A DNA stretch of 22,574 nt from JBDLSY01 sp041170585 (lineage in GTDB: Bacteria > Pseudomonadota > Gammaproteobacteria > Burkholderiales > Burkholderiaceae_C): assembly GCA_041170585.1 (NCBI GenBank), contig JBEDNN010000015.1, forward strand, positions 1 to 22,574. The letters run 5' to 3'. This document shows, in pieces, positions 1 through 9,037 of this stretch; within the stretch, counting starts at the first letter, position 1, and each line of letters starts with the position of its first letter. The notes under the pieces are model-generated. The model was not told the DNA's origin. It saw only the letters and a list, made by a program, of their open reading frames with translations, and did not search any database. The position numbers and the translations under genes were made by a program.

Positions 1-3000
1 TGTTCGCATACGCATAGCGGTTATGGCTGTGGATATTGTCGGTATCAAAACCAACAGGATCCATACTCATAAACCGACCTATCGCTGGGTTATAGTACCT
101 CGCACCCATGTATGACAAACCTGTTTCGTTGTCGTGGGGTTTGCCTGTGTAACCGATAGTATTGGTACTGGCTGCGGCTGATTTAGTTATTTTATCGCCA
201 TACGGGCGGTGGCTTTCTTTCCATAATATACTACCTTTAGAATCAGTTGCCATTACGGCTGTACCTGCTGGGTCTAAATGATAATAAGTTTGTTTCGTAC
301 TCGTAACAGACAATTGATTGGCTTTAGTCAATACCGTTTTATTACATGGTGTGCTGAATGTAAGGGGTGAAATACTACTGAAATAACCGACTGGGCAAGC
401 ATAAGTGTATATCGGTTCCGTAAATGTCCATAAACCAAGTGAATTACCTGATGATTTCTGCCGTTCTAAAGAGCGACATTTACTAAAAGAAACTGGATTA
501 CCTGATAAAGGTTCACCAAGATAATAAGGCACAAACCCAGAATGACAAGAAGGTGTCCCTACTTGTACAGTAGATGAACTCAATATCTGCTGACATTCAG
601 TTCCCCCATTGACTAATATTTGTCCATTGGCACAACCAAATCCAGGCAACACGATTCTGTCTGATGAAGCAATTCGTTTATTACCTAAATAAATATGTTC
701 GCTTACTTTAGAAGTAGCATTAACATTATTAAATGAATCACTCGTAAATTCTACCAATAGTTGTCCAGCGTTAGAATAAATTTCATAAGTTTTTACGGGT
801 GTAGTAGGATTTGGAACAGCAGGTGTTGGAGCAGGTAACTTGCTTACCCAAATTCGTTGATTTAATCCATCATAACCATATTCTATTTGTTTAGATGTAC
901 CTTTATTAATATAACGCAGGTTAGATACTGCATCATAGATATAAGAGGTTGAATTTTTAGTAGTATGAACTGCATTAACATTTCCAGACAAGTCGTAAGT
1001 ATAACTACCTATACCTGAAACCTCTTTTAAACGGTTAGAAACATCATAAGTATAATTAATTTTATTTACACCAAACGTTTGATTAGTAATATTGCCAGAA
1101 TCACTATAACTAATAGTACCATTACCCCACGCACCATTAGCAGTAATTAAGCGATCGACATCATCAAATCCAAATGAACGGTTATTATTATTGTCTATTG
1201 TATCAACAATTGAAGATAAATTACCTGAATCATCATATCTATAACCAACATTAATTAGTAGAGTATTATCTTTTTTCCTATTTACAGAAACACTATTCGG
1301 TTGCAAACGAACATCTTGTCCATAAAATGTATTTAAACCATTAATAAAGTCTAAGCGTTTTATTTGTCCTGAAGGGTAATAGTCTAGTTTATTAATAAAT
1401 TCGTTAATCATTGTGGGGCGACCCAACGAATTAGGTGCATAATCAATAAATTTTCCTAAAACACCATTAATTGTAGGATACCGTATTTGAGATAATTGAT
1501 CGTTGGCATTATGCACATATTGAGTTTTAAAGGTTAAACCATCAACAATAACAGATTCGCCAATTAAATTATCATTTTCATCATAGTCATATAACTTAGT
1601 GGATACACCATTAATAATACTTTTTAGTTTATGTGTTTTTGTGTATTGTTTAGAAATACTAGAACTGTCTAGTCCAGACTTAGTTGTCGGCGATTTTTCA
1701 AATACTAAACGGTTATGACCATCATAAGCGAAATAAAATTCACCACCATGATTAGCAAACAACTCTTTTTTAAATATAATATTATTGGCATCATCACGTG
1801 TAAACACTGTTTCGCCAGACTCTGGATCAATGGTCTTTGACAAAAAACCACGAGTGTCATAAGCATAAGAACGTGTAATACCGCCCTGTGTAACAGATGT
1901 AATTTGGTCTCGCCCATTACGAGTGATTATTGTATTGGCTAAATCTTGTGGCGTTTTTATACTAATTAGATATTGTTCATCTGGATTACCATAGCTACGA
2001 TAAGTATAAACTGTAGAAAATCCACGCTCATTTGTTACTGTTTTAATACCTGTGCCATAGCTAATTGATGTTGATGTATTATCAGCATTTTTTGTACTAA
2101 TCACACGGCCTAATCCATCATAGGTATAGTGAGTACCTTGATTATTATTATTCGGATTAGACTCAAATGTTTTTCTACCTAAAGCGTCATACGAAAAGTA
2201 CTGAGTTATTGTCCCTAAATTAACTGATTGAATTCTGCCTAGTACATCATATTGTATAAACTCTGATAAACCGCCGCGTGTTGAAACCTTGTTAAGTGGA
2301 TAATAATCAATGCTGGTGGTATTACCTTTTGGCTTTTTAATTGTTTTAACTCTATTAAGGTTATCGTAAGTATATTGTGTAATAATATTTTCATTAGTTG
2401 TTTCGCTATTGATGGTACCTGTATCATTCACTAGTCGACTAATAATAACCCCCTCTGGCTGTACTTCATTTTGTGGAGTACCCCGTTTATAGTTACTATA
2501 TTTATGGATTAAACCTCGAGGAAATGTAGTAGCTTGAATATCACCATTATCATAATATTGATGGGCTGTTGCTACACCATTATTTATGGTTTTAAGCAAA
2601 TTGCCTTTAGAATCATATTCCCAGCTTTTTGTACTGATACTTTTTGTCTTTCCAAATATAGCCTCTGAAAGTGATAGTGTATCATCTGATGCTTCTATTA
2701 CTTCAGTTTTAGGCAGACCAACAATCCAGCGATAGGTATCATGGTGATAAGTATTTTTAGTTACTCGTTCGCTACCGGAAGAATGATTCTGCTCAACAGT
2801 AAGTTGTGGAAAACCGTAAGTATCAAACTGACTATAAGTTGTCAAGTATTTTGCACCACCTCTAATTACTGTTTTATTACTGACTACGGGTATATAAAAA
2901 GCATCATCACGTAAATCAGACCCTAAAATTCTAATCGTATATTTATCATCTGAAATTTTATGCTTACTATATGTATATTCGGTATTTGAAACAACGTTAC

Positions 3001-4528
3001 TACTAAGGTCGTAAATAACAACTTTTGATAGTGTTCCATATAAATGCGTCTCACCGTTGCATGTCAAAATAGGTACATTAGGAAAATTAGGATTTGTTGC
3101 AGGATTTTTATAATAGTACTCATACGACCCAAGAGTACTAAACCGATTATGGTAATACATCGTTATATTAGTTGGTGATACTAATGTTGTAACAGTGCGT
3201 GTTGTAATAACTGGCTTATTAATCTCAAAACCATAGGTATAAGTCCAGACTAAAGGTACGGTACTATTGCTATCAATGATAGTTTTTTTACTAATTGCAG
3301 CAAACTTTTGTGAAGCCAGATAATTATAGACTGTAACAAAGTTAGTTTCTAAATTAATGTTTTTATATTCATATTGATGAGTTGCACCTTGAGGGTCTAT
3401 TTTTTTAGTTAAAAGCCCCCAAAACTCATTAGTATTCTTACTAATAACGCCTTTGCTATCTAATAAATAAAATTTATTATAATCATAACTAGTTTTTTCA
3501 CCCACCTGATTAGTAAAAGATCTAAGTACTCCATAGCTGGTTCTATAAAAATTAAACTCAATTTCTGAGCTAGTTGCTGTTCTCGTAACAGGTCTTTCCT
3601 CTATTGTTTCAAACTGATATACAACCGACTGACTAGCATGTGAAATGGTTAAATAAGTATAAGAATTACCTAAATAATTGATGGGTTGTGTATTGTATTG
3701 ATAGTTTACTTGACGACCATCATTAGTAGTAATTTTTGTAATACGCTCTTCTATAACTGGGTCATATTCAATAACTGCATAGTTGTTATTTGCATCAGTG
3801 ATTTTAGTTGTTAAATAACGATACGTTGGACAATTAAAATTATCACCTCCATTCGCTTTTGCATGTGCAGATGACGCAAAAGCCTTTTTCATCTCGTATT
3901 GCGTCCCATTCTTATCTGTTATAGTAAATGAACCTTGGAGTGGAGTGTTAGGAAATATACCTGTGTGTGAGATACGCCATAGGTTATTAGCCAATTTCAT
4001 ATTGCTATCACCAGAAATACTTTGTGCCGAACTCCCATCAGGAAGCTCAAACTGTACAAAATTTCTAGCAGGCTTATTGCAAGCTGCACCTTCAACAAAT
4101 AAAGTAGCAGTACCAAAGTGCATTTGCCAGCCTTGTAATCCATAGAAGTTAGACTGGCTGCTATAAGCAGCCTTCATGCGTGAGCTGTTATAAAAACGCT
4201 GGATACTTAAATCAAATCCACCATTTCCTGGAATATGCATATCCGTATGGCTTAGATGCAAAGAACCTCTAGCAGTATCAATATATTCATTGGCAAATGC
4301 TGAAGTAACGCCTGAATTTTTATTAACACCTAATGTACCAAAATAATCACCTAAAGGTTGATTTGATATCTGAGTAACCTGAGAGCATACTATGCTCACC
4401 CCCATCATCAGCGACAGAGCAATCAGCAGGCGTATTATTTTATGCAGCACGGCGACTGGTGATTGGCGACTGGTGATTGGCGATTGGCGATTGGCGATTG
4501 GCGATTGGCGATTGGCGATTAAAAACAT
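1..4528 (-). CDS. RHS/YD-repeat protein with signal peptide, 3' end beyond the window
   Basis: I checked this frame line by line: it is open from the ATG at 4528 to the window edge (at least 1509 codons). It opens with a basic stretch and a hydrophobic segment (LLIALSLMMG) that reads as a Sec signal. Near residue 98 follows an 'IPGNGGFDLSIQRFYNSS' segment typical of the N-terminus of exported RHS proteins. Between roughly residues 640 and 1250 come YD repeats (YTYDNLNRV, YSYDALGRK, YTYDGLGRV, YAYDTRGF, YTYDLSGN). A Cys-rich insert spans about residues 1298-1395. An RHS-associated core follows near 1458-1490 (GARYYNPAIGRF, then SMDPVGF). RHS proteins build a hollow shell around a variable C-terminal domain, often a toxin; that tip and any immunity gene would lie left of position 1. 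The ATG is preferred because AAGGTG stands 6 nt before it; an in-frame GTG at 4450 has no Shine-Dalgarno. No stop or net frameshift was seen. Confidence 0.9.
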   Translation of the reverse strand, partial: MFLIANRQSPIANRQSPITSRQSPVAVLHKIIRLLIALSLMMGVSIVCSQVTQISNQPLGDYFGTLGVNKNSGVTSAFANEYIDTARGSLHLSHTDMHIPGNGGFDLSIQRFYNSSRMKAAYSSQSNFYGLQGWQMHFGTATLFVEGAACNKPARNFVQFELPDGSSAQSISGDSNMKLANNLWRISHTGIFPNTPLQGSFTITDKNGTQYEMKKAFASSAHAKANGGDNFNCPTYRYLTTKITDANNNYAVIEYDPVIEERITKITTNDGRQVNYQYNTQPINYLGNSYTYLTISHASQSVVYQFETIEERPVTRTATSSEIEFNFYRTSYGVLRSFTNQVGEKTSYDYNKFYLLDSKGVISKNTNEFWGLLTKKIDPQGATHQYEYKNINLETNFVTVYNYLASQKFAAISKKTIIDSNSTVPLVWTYTYGFEINKPVITTRTVTTLVSPTNITMYYHNRFSTLGSYEYYYKNPATNPNFPNVPILTCNGETHLYGTLSKVVIYDLSSNVVSNTEYTYSKHKISDDKYTIRILGSDLRDDAFYIPVVSNKTVIRGGAKYLTTYSQFDTYGFPQLTVEQNHSSGSERVTKNTYHHDTYRWIVGLPKTEVIEASDDTLSLSEAIFGKTKSISTKSWEYDSKGNLLKTINNGVATAHQYYDNGDIQATTFPRGLIHKYSNYKRGTPQNEVQPEGVIISRLVNDTGTINSETTNENIITQYTYDNLNRVKTIKKPKGNTTSIDYYPLNKVSTRGGLSEFIQYDVLGRIQSVNLGTITQYFSYDALGRKTFESNPNNNNQGTHYTYDGLGRVISTKNADNTSTSISYGTGIKTVTNERGFSTVYTYRSYGNPDEQYLISIKTPQDLANTIITRNGRDQITSVTQGGITRSYAYDTRGFLSKTIDPESGETVFTRDDANNIIFKKELFANHGGEFYFAYDGHNRLVFEKSPTTKSGLDSSSISKQYTKTHKLKSIINGVSTKLYDYDENDNLIGESVIVDGLTFKTQYVHNANDQLSQIRYPTINGVLGKFIDYAPNSLGRPTMINEFINKLDYYPSGQIKRLDFINGLNTFYGQDVRLQPNSVSVNRKKDNTLLINVGYRYDDSGNLSSIVDTIDNNNNRSFGFDDVDRLITANGAWGNGTISYSDSGNITNQTFGVNKINYTYDVSNRLKEVSGIGSYTYDLSGNVNAVHTTKNSTSYIYDAVSNLRYINKGTSKQIEYGYDGLNQRIWVSKLPAPTPAVPNPTTPVKTYEIYSNAGQLLVEFTSDSFNNVNATSKVSEHIYLGNKRIASSDRIVLPGFGCANGQILVNGGTECQQILSSSTVQVGTPSCHSGFVPYYLGEPLSGNPVSFSKCRSLERQKSSGNSLGLWTFTEPIYTYACPVGYFSSISPLTFSTPCNKTVLTKANQLSVTSTKQTYYHLDPAGTAVMATDSKGSILWKESHRPYGDKITKSAAASTNTIGYTGKPHDNETGLSYMGARYYNPAIGRFMSMDPVGFDTDNIHSHNRYAYAN
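4450..4519 (-). repeat. Heptanucleotide tandem repeat inside the 5' end of the RHS gene
   Basis: On the minus strand there are six perfect ATCGCCA units, then ATCACCA, GTCGCCA, ATCACCA and GTCGCCG: ten units, 70 bp. The tract begins three codons after the ATG at 4528 and is translated as a seven-residue cycle (IANRQSP). Seven is not a multiple of three, so gain or loss of one unit shifts the frame. In both other frames a TAA follows within five codons after the tract. This is the layout of a slipped-strand contingency locus. Heptanucleotide short tandem repeats are known from filamentous cyanobacteria; a link to those is only a resemblance. Confidence 0.85.
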
Positions 4529-4560
4529 CTGATGCACCTTATTTAATAATTCAATCGAAT

Positions 4561-4590
4561 ATTTTACAACATATTGTAAATATTTGTAAA
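4561..4590 (-). promoter_or_regulatory. Candidate sigma70 promoter of the RHS gene
   Basis: On the minus strand TTTACA (4590-4585) is followed after 18 nt by TAAAAT (4566-4561). Transcription would start near 4554, about 26 nt before the ATG at 4528 and after the rpoC terminator. The spacing and the AAGGTG ribosome-binding site at 4540-4535 support an independent transcription unit. Matched by eye only. Confidence 0.45.
4563..4580. promoter_or_regulatory. Perfect inverted repeat overlapping the RHS promoter
   Basis: TTTACAA, four bases (CATA), then TTGTAAA: a 7-4-7 perfect dyad overlapping the -10 and spacer of the candidate promoter. TTGTAAA occurs once more at 4584-4590. The position suits a repressor operator. 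No regulator is identified, and AT-rich dyads also arise by chance. Confidence 0.3.
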
Positions 4591-4593
4591 GAA

Positions 4594-4628
4594 AAAATCC
4601 CCACTGACATAACATCAATGGGGATTTT
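4594..4628 (-). terminator. Rho-independent terminator of rpoBC
   Basis: A perfect 10-bp stem, AAAATCCCCA (4594-4603) with TGGGGATTTT (4619-4628), can be extended past one mismatch by TGA/TCA. On the minus strand the stem is followed by a run of T (TTTTTTC). It lies 26 nt after the rpoC stop codon and upstream of the RHS promoter, so it separates rpoBC from the RHS gene. Confidence 0.85.
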
Positions 4629-4654
4629 GATTGACTATCTAACTACTAATACGT

Positions 4655-7600
4655 TTATTCATCAGCTTCAACGGCTAACTCGGTGACAGGAGTGTTAAAT
4701 ATCGTCTCTGCACGGCGTTCAGCTGCCTCGGCTTCTATGCGTGCTTGACGTGCCAAATGCGTTGACAAGCCTGTACCTGCTGGAATTAAACGCCCAACAA
4801 TTACATTTTCTTTTAAGCCACGTAAATCATCACGTTTACCCATAATAGATGCTTCAGTTAAAACACGCGTCGTTTCTTGGAATGAGGCCGCCGAAATGAA
4901 ACTGTCGGTAGACAGCGACGCTTTTGTAATACCCATCAATAAGTTCGCATGAATCGCAGGTGTTTTGCCTTCAGCTACAACGCGGTCATTTTCATCTAAC
5001 ATAATTGAACGATCAACTTGCTCACCAGGAATAAATTTAGTATCACCTGGTGACTCAATCGCCACACGACGCAACATTTGACGCACAATCACTTCAATAT
5101 GCTTGTTATTAATACGCACACCTTGTAAGCGGTATACATCTTGAACTTCATCGACAATATAGTTCGCTAAAGCTTCTATACCTAATAAACGTAAAATATC
5201 TTGCGGGTCAGCAGGTCCCATGACGATTAATTCGCCTTTATTGACGACTTGCCCTTCATGCACCAAAACATCGCGGTCTTTCGGAATGAGAAACTCTTCT
5301 GGGTTACCGTCTAAATCAGTGATAATTAAACGTTGCTTGCCCTTGGTTTCTTTACCGAACGTGACTACCCCCGTTACTTCTGCCAACATACCCGCATCTT
5401 TAGGTGAGCGAGCTTCAAATAGTTCAGCGACACGTGGTAAACCGCCGACAATATCACGGGTTTTTTGTGATTCTGTAGAGATTTTCGCCAATACTTCACC
5501 GACACCAATTTCCTGACCATCGCGTACTGTAATCAAAGCCCCAACAGGTAAACTAATACTAACTGCATGGTCTGTACCACCAATTTTTACTTCTTTACCA
5601 GAGGCATCTAATAATTTAATACTTGGACGTAAAGTAGTATTAGCTTTATTAGTACCCCCACGGCGTTTAGCATCAATGACGACTAAAGTTGAAGAACCGA
5701 TAGCGAAATCTTCTTGGCGGCTGACAGTAATGCCATCTTGTACATTTTCAAATTTAATTGTTCCTGCATATTCTGCAACAATTGGACGCGAGTTGCCGTC
5801 CCAATTGGCAATACGTTCACCAGCAGGTACTTTTACCCCATCGTGGGCACGTAATGTAGCACCGTAAGGCACTTTATGACGCTCACGTTCACGCCCTGTA
5901 TCATCCATAATAATGGCTTCACCTGAACGTGAAATAACAATTTGCTCACCTTTATTATTGGTTACATAACGCATCACTGAAGAAAACCGCACAGTCCCTG
6001 CGGCTTTAGCATCTATGCTAGAAACAATCGCAACTCGTGAAGCCGCACCACCAATGTGGAATGTACGCATCGTCAGTTGTGTTCCGGGTTCGCCAATGGA
6101 TTGTGCTGCAATAACCCCAACAGCTTCGCCAGAGTTTACCAATTGACCACGGCCTAAATCACGGCCATAACATTTAGCACATAAACCCCAACGTGTTTCA
6201 CAAGTAAGCGGTGTACGCACTTTAACTTCATCTAAACCACTGTGTTCAATCACATCACACAAGGTTTCATTAAGCATAGTTCCATCGGCAGCGATGAGTT
6301 TTCCTGTACTTGGACTGATGATGTCACCAATCACTACGCGGCCTAAAATACGGTCACGTAAGCTCTCAATTTCTTGTCCGCCTTCTACTTTTGCCCGCAT
6401 CAGCACACCACGTTCAGTAAAGCAGTCATCTTGTCTAATCACTAAATCTTGAGTAACATCCACTAAACGACGCGTTAAATAACCTGAGTTAGCGGTTTTT
6501 AATGCGGTATCAGCCAAGCCTTTACGCGCACCATGCGTTGAAATAAAATACTGTAAAACGTTTAAACCTTCACGGAAATTAGCGGTAATAGGTGTTTCAA
6601 TAATTGAACCATCGGGTTTTGCCATCAAACCACGCATACCCGCTAATTGTTTGATTTGTGTCACTGAACCACGTGCGCCTGAATCAGCCATCATATAAAT
6701 TGAGTTAAATGATTCTTGCTGTACGGGTTTGCCATGGCGGTTATTGACTGTTTCTACCGCTAATTCTTCCATTAATACTTTAGCAACGGTATCACCTGCT
6801 TTAGACCATTTGTCTAATACCGAGTTATAACGCTCTTGATTCGTCATTTGACCATTGGCATATTCATTAGAAACTTCTTTGACTTCGGCTGTCGCTTTTG
6901 CAACAATATCGGCTTTACGTGCAGGAATCAACATATCATTCATGGCAATAGAAATACCGCCACGTGTTGCCAATTTAAAGCCATAATCTTTTAAATTATC
7001 CGCTAAAACAACGGTGTCACGTAAACCACAATTACGGAAACTAGTATTAATTAATTTAGAAATTTCTTTCTTTTTTAAAGCTTTATTAATATTATCAAAC
7101 GGTAAACCCGGTGGTAATATTTCTGACAACATAGCACGGCCGACTGTCGTTTCATACCGCTTAATCGTATTAATCAGTGTATCAGTATCAAGAGAGTCAC
7201 GCACCGACTCAACGATACGTACTGTAATACGTGTAGTCAGCTCTACTTGTTGTGTATCAAAAGCTCGACGGACTTCATTCACATCAGCAAACATCATACC
7301 CTCACCTTTACCGCCGGTTCGCGCACGGGTTGCATAATATAAACCCAATACAATATCTTGGCTAGGGACAATAGACGGATCACCTGATGCTGGAAATAAT
7401 ACATTGTTAGATGCTAACATTAATGTACGGGCTTCCATCTGTGCTTCTAATGACAAAGGCACGTGAACCGCCATTTGGTCACCATCAAAGTCAGCATTAA
7501 ATGCCGAGCAGACCAGCGGGTGTAGTTGAATCGCTTTGCCTTCTGTTAATTGCGGCTCAAATGCTTGAATCCCTAAACGGTGTAGGGTTGGCGCACGGTT

Positions 7601-8872
7601 TAATAACACAGGGTGTTCGCGAATAACTTCCTCTAAAATATCCCATACGATAGGTTCTTGGGCATCTACAATTTTTTTGTGTTGCTTAATATTTTGTGAA
7701 TAACCCCGTGCTTCTAATTCGCGGTAAATAAATGGCTTAAACAACTCTAAAGCCATTAATTTTGGTAATCCACACTGGTGTAATTTTAATGTAGGGCCTA
7801 CGACAATCACTGACCGACCTGAATAATCAACACGCTTACCCAGTAAGTTTTGACGGAACCGACCACCTTTGCCTTTAATCATATCCGCTAAAGATTTAAG
7901 TTGGCGTTTATTTTGACCAACCATTGCTTTACCGCGACGCCCATTGTCTAATAAGCTATCTACCGCTTCTTGTAGCATACGTTTTTCGTTGCGGGCAATA
8001 ATTTCAGGGGCTTTTAACTCTAATAATTTTTTTAAACGGCTATTACGGTTAATGACTCGGCGGTATAAATCGTTTAAATCTGATGTAGCAAAGCGTCCGC
8101 CGTCTAATGGGACTAATGGGCGTAACTCGGGCGGTAATACGGGCAATACAGTTAAAATCATGTGTTCTGGCTTCATACCAGAGCGTTGAAAGCCTTCTAA
8201 AATTTTAACGCGCTTTGCACATTTTTTAATCTTTGTTTCTGAACCACCTGCTGCTAATTGAGTACGTAAATCAGCAATTTCACCATCTACATCTAAAGTA
8301 CGCAATAAAGCCTGTACACCTTCTGCACCCATAATAGCTTTAAATTCATCACCATATTTTTCAATATTAGATAAATAATCTTCTTCAGTCATGATTTGAC
8401 AGCGTTTAAGCGGTGTCATACCGGGCTCGACGACGACAAATGCTTCAAAATATAATACACGTTCAATATCACGCAATGCCATATCTAACACCATACCTAA
8501 ACGGCTGGGCAGTGATTTTAAAAACCAAATATGTGCAACAGGTGATGCTAAATCAATATGCCCCATACGTTCACGGCGTACATTTGACAGTGTTACTTCT
8601 ACGCCGCATTTTTCGCAGGTAACGCCTTTAAATTTTAAACGCTTATATTTGCCACACAAGCATTCATAATCTTTAACAGGACCAAAAATTTTGGCACAAA
8701 ATAAGCCATCGCGTTCTGGTTTTAAGGTGCGGTAATTAATAGTCTCTGGTTTTTTAACTTCACCGAAAGACCATGAGCGAATTTTTTCTGGTGAAGCAAT
8801 CCCAATGGTGATGGCTTCAAAGGTTTTTTGTGGTTCAGCATGCTGCTGAAACATATTCATTAAAGATTTCAT
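4655..8872 (-). CDS. rpoC: DNA-directed RNA polymerase subunit beta'
   Basis: This is the beta' subunit of RNA polymerase, carrying half of the active site. It is 1405 residues, close to E. coli RpoC (1407). The N-terminal zinc-binding cysteines are C71, C73, C86 and C89 (CLCGKYKRLK, then TCEKCG). The catalytic Mg2+ motif NADFDGDQMAVH has its three Asp at 461, 463 and 465. The second zinc site is visible as DDCFTERG and, near residue 889, CETRWGLCAKC. Bridge-helix and trigger-loop regions (GEPGTQLTMRTFH) are intact. The start is supported by AAGGAA five bases before the ATG. It lies 165 bp after rpoB on the same strand and is followed by a strong terminator. The usual downstream rpsL-rpsG is not here; an RHS gene follows instead. 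Confidence 0.99.
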   Translation of the reverse strand: MKSLMNMFQQHAEPQKTFEAITIGIASPEKIRSWSFGEVKKPETINYRTLKPERDGLFCAKIFGPVKDYECLCGKYKRLKFKGVTCEKCGVEVTLSNVRRERMGHIDLASPVAHIWFLKSLPSRLGMVLDMALRDIERVLYFEAFVVVEPGMTPLKRCQIMTEEDYLSNIEKYGDEFKAIMGAEGVQALLRTLDVDGEIADLRTQLAAGGSETKIKKCAKRVKILEGFQRSGMKPEHMILTVLPVLPPELRPLVPLDGGRFATSDLNDLYRRVINRNSRLKKLLELKAPEIIARNEKRMLQEAVDSLLDNGRRGKAMVGQNKRQLKSLADMIKGKGGRFRQNLLGKRVDYSGRSVIVVGPTLKLHQCGLPKLMALELFKPFIYRELEARGYSQNIKQHKKIVDAQEPIVWDILEEVIREHPVLLNRAPTLHRLGIQAFEPQLTEGKAIQLHPLVCSAFNADFDGDQMAVHVPLSLEAQMEARTLMLASNNVLFPASGDPSIVPSQDIVLGLYYATRARTGGKGEGMMFADVNEVRRAFDTQQVELTTRITVRIVESVRDSLDTDTLINTIKRYETTVGRAMLSEILPPGLPFDNINKALKKKEISKLINTSFRNCGLRDTVVLADNLKDYGFKLATRGGISIAMNDMLIPARKADIVAKATAEVKEVSNEYANGQMTNQERYNSVLDKWSKAGDTVAKVLMEELAVETVNNRHGKPVQQESFNSIYMMADSGARGSVTQIKQLAGMRGLMAKPDGSIIETPITANFREGLNVLQYFISTHGARKGLADTALKTANSGYLTRRLVDVTQDLVIRQDDCFTERGVLMRAKVEGGQEIESLRDRILGRVVIGDIISPSTGKLIAADGTMLNETLCDVIEHSGLDEVKVRTPLTCETRWGLCAKCYGRDLGRGQLVNSGEAVGVIAAQSIGEPGTQLTMRTFHIGGAASRVAIVSSIDAKAAGTVRFSSVMRYVTNNKGEQIVISRSGEAIIMDDTGRERERHKVPYGATLRAHDGVKVPAGERIANWDGNSRPIVAEYAGTIKFENVQDGITVSRQEDFAIGSSTLVVIDAKRRGGTNKANTTLRPSIKLLDASGKEVKIGGTDHAVSISLPVGALITVRDGQEIGVGEVLAKISTESQKTRDIVGGLPRVAELFEARSPKDAGMLAEVTGVVTFGKETKGKQRLIITDLDGNPEEFLIPKDRDVLVHEGQVVNKGELIVMGPADPQDILRLLGIEALANYIVDEVQDVYRLQGVRINNKHIEVIVRQMLRRVAIESPGDTKFIPGEQVDRSIMLDENDRVVAEGKTPAIHANLLMGITKASLSTDSFISAASFQETTRVLTEASIMGKRDDLRGLKENVIVGRLIPAGTGLSTHLARQARIEAEAAERRAETIFNTPVTELAVEADE

Positions 8873-8964
8873 GCAAATTCCTTGGATATTTCTGTAGAAC
8901 TATTTGAGCAGTTAAAAATAATTAAAATAGTTAAAATAATTGAGTAAATTTACTTAAATAAATT

Positions 8965-9014
8965 ATTTACTATGACAACAGTACGGAGCTATTTTTAATG
9001 TCGTCATAGTAAAT
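8965..9014. repeat. Long palindrome between rpoB and rpoC
   Basis: The left arm ATTTACTATGACAACA (8965-8980) pairs with the right arm TGTCGTCATAGTAAAT (8999-9014) in 15 of 16 positions, with an 18-nt loop. It sits in the 165-bp gap between the rpoB stop and the rpoC start. No T-tract follows on the minus strand, so it does not look like a terminator. It could be an RNA processing site, an attenuator-like hairpin or a small palindromic repeat element. Confidence 0.75.
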
Positions 9015-9037
9015 ATAAATACCTTGCTATAAATACC

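Noticed and set aside
1705..2427. Two short minus-strand frames (1705-1917, 2239-2427)
   Set aside because: They are offset by one from the RHS frame and lie wholly inside it; the RHS frame reads clean YD repeats through both positions.
4450..4519. Possible CRISPR-like array
   Set aside because: Units are 7 bp, contiguous and without spacers.
4477..4686. Plus-strand frame of 69 codons over the heptamer tract
   Set aside because: It is the reverse reading of the repeat, crosses the rpoC terminator and overlaps the rpoC end; no ribosome-binding site.
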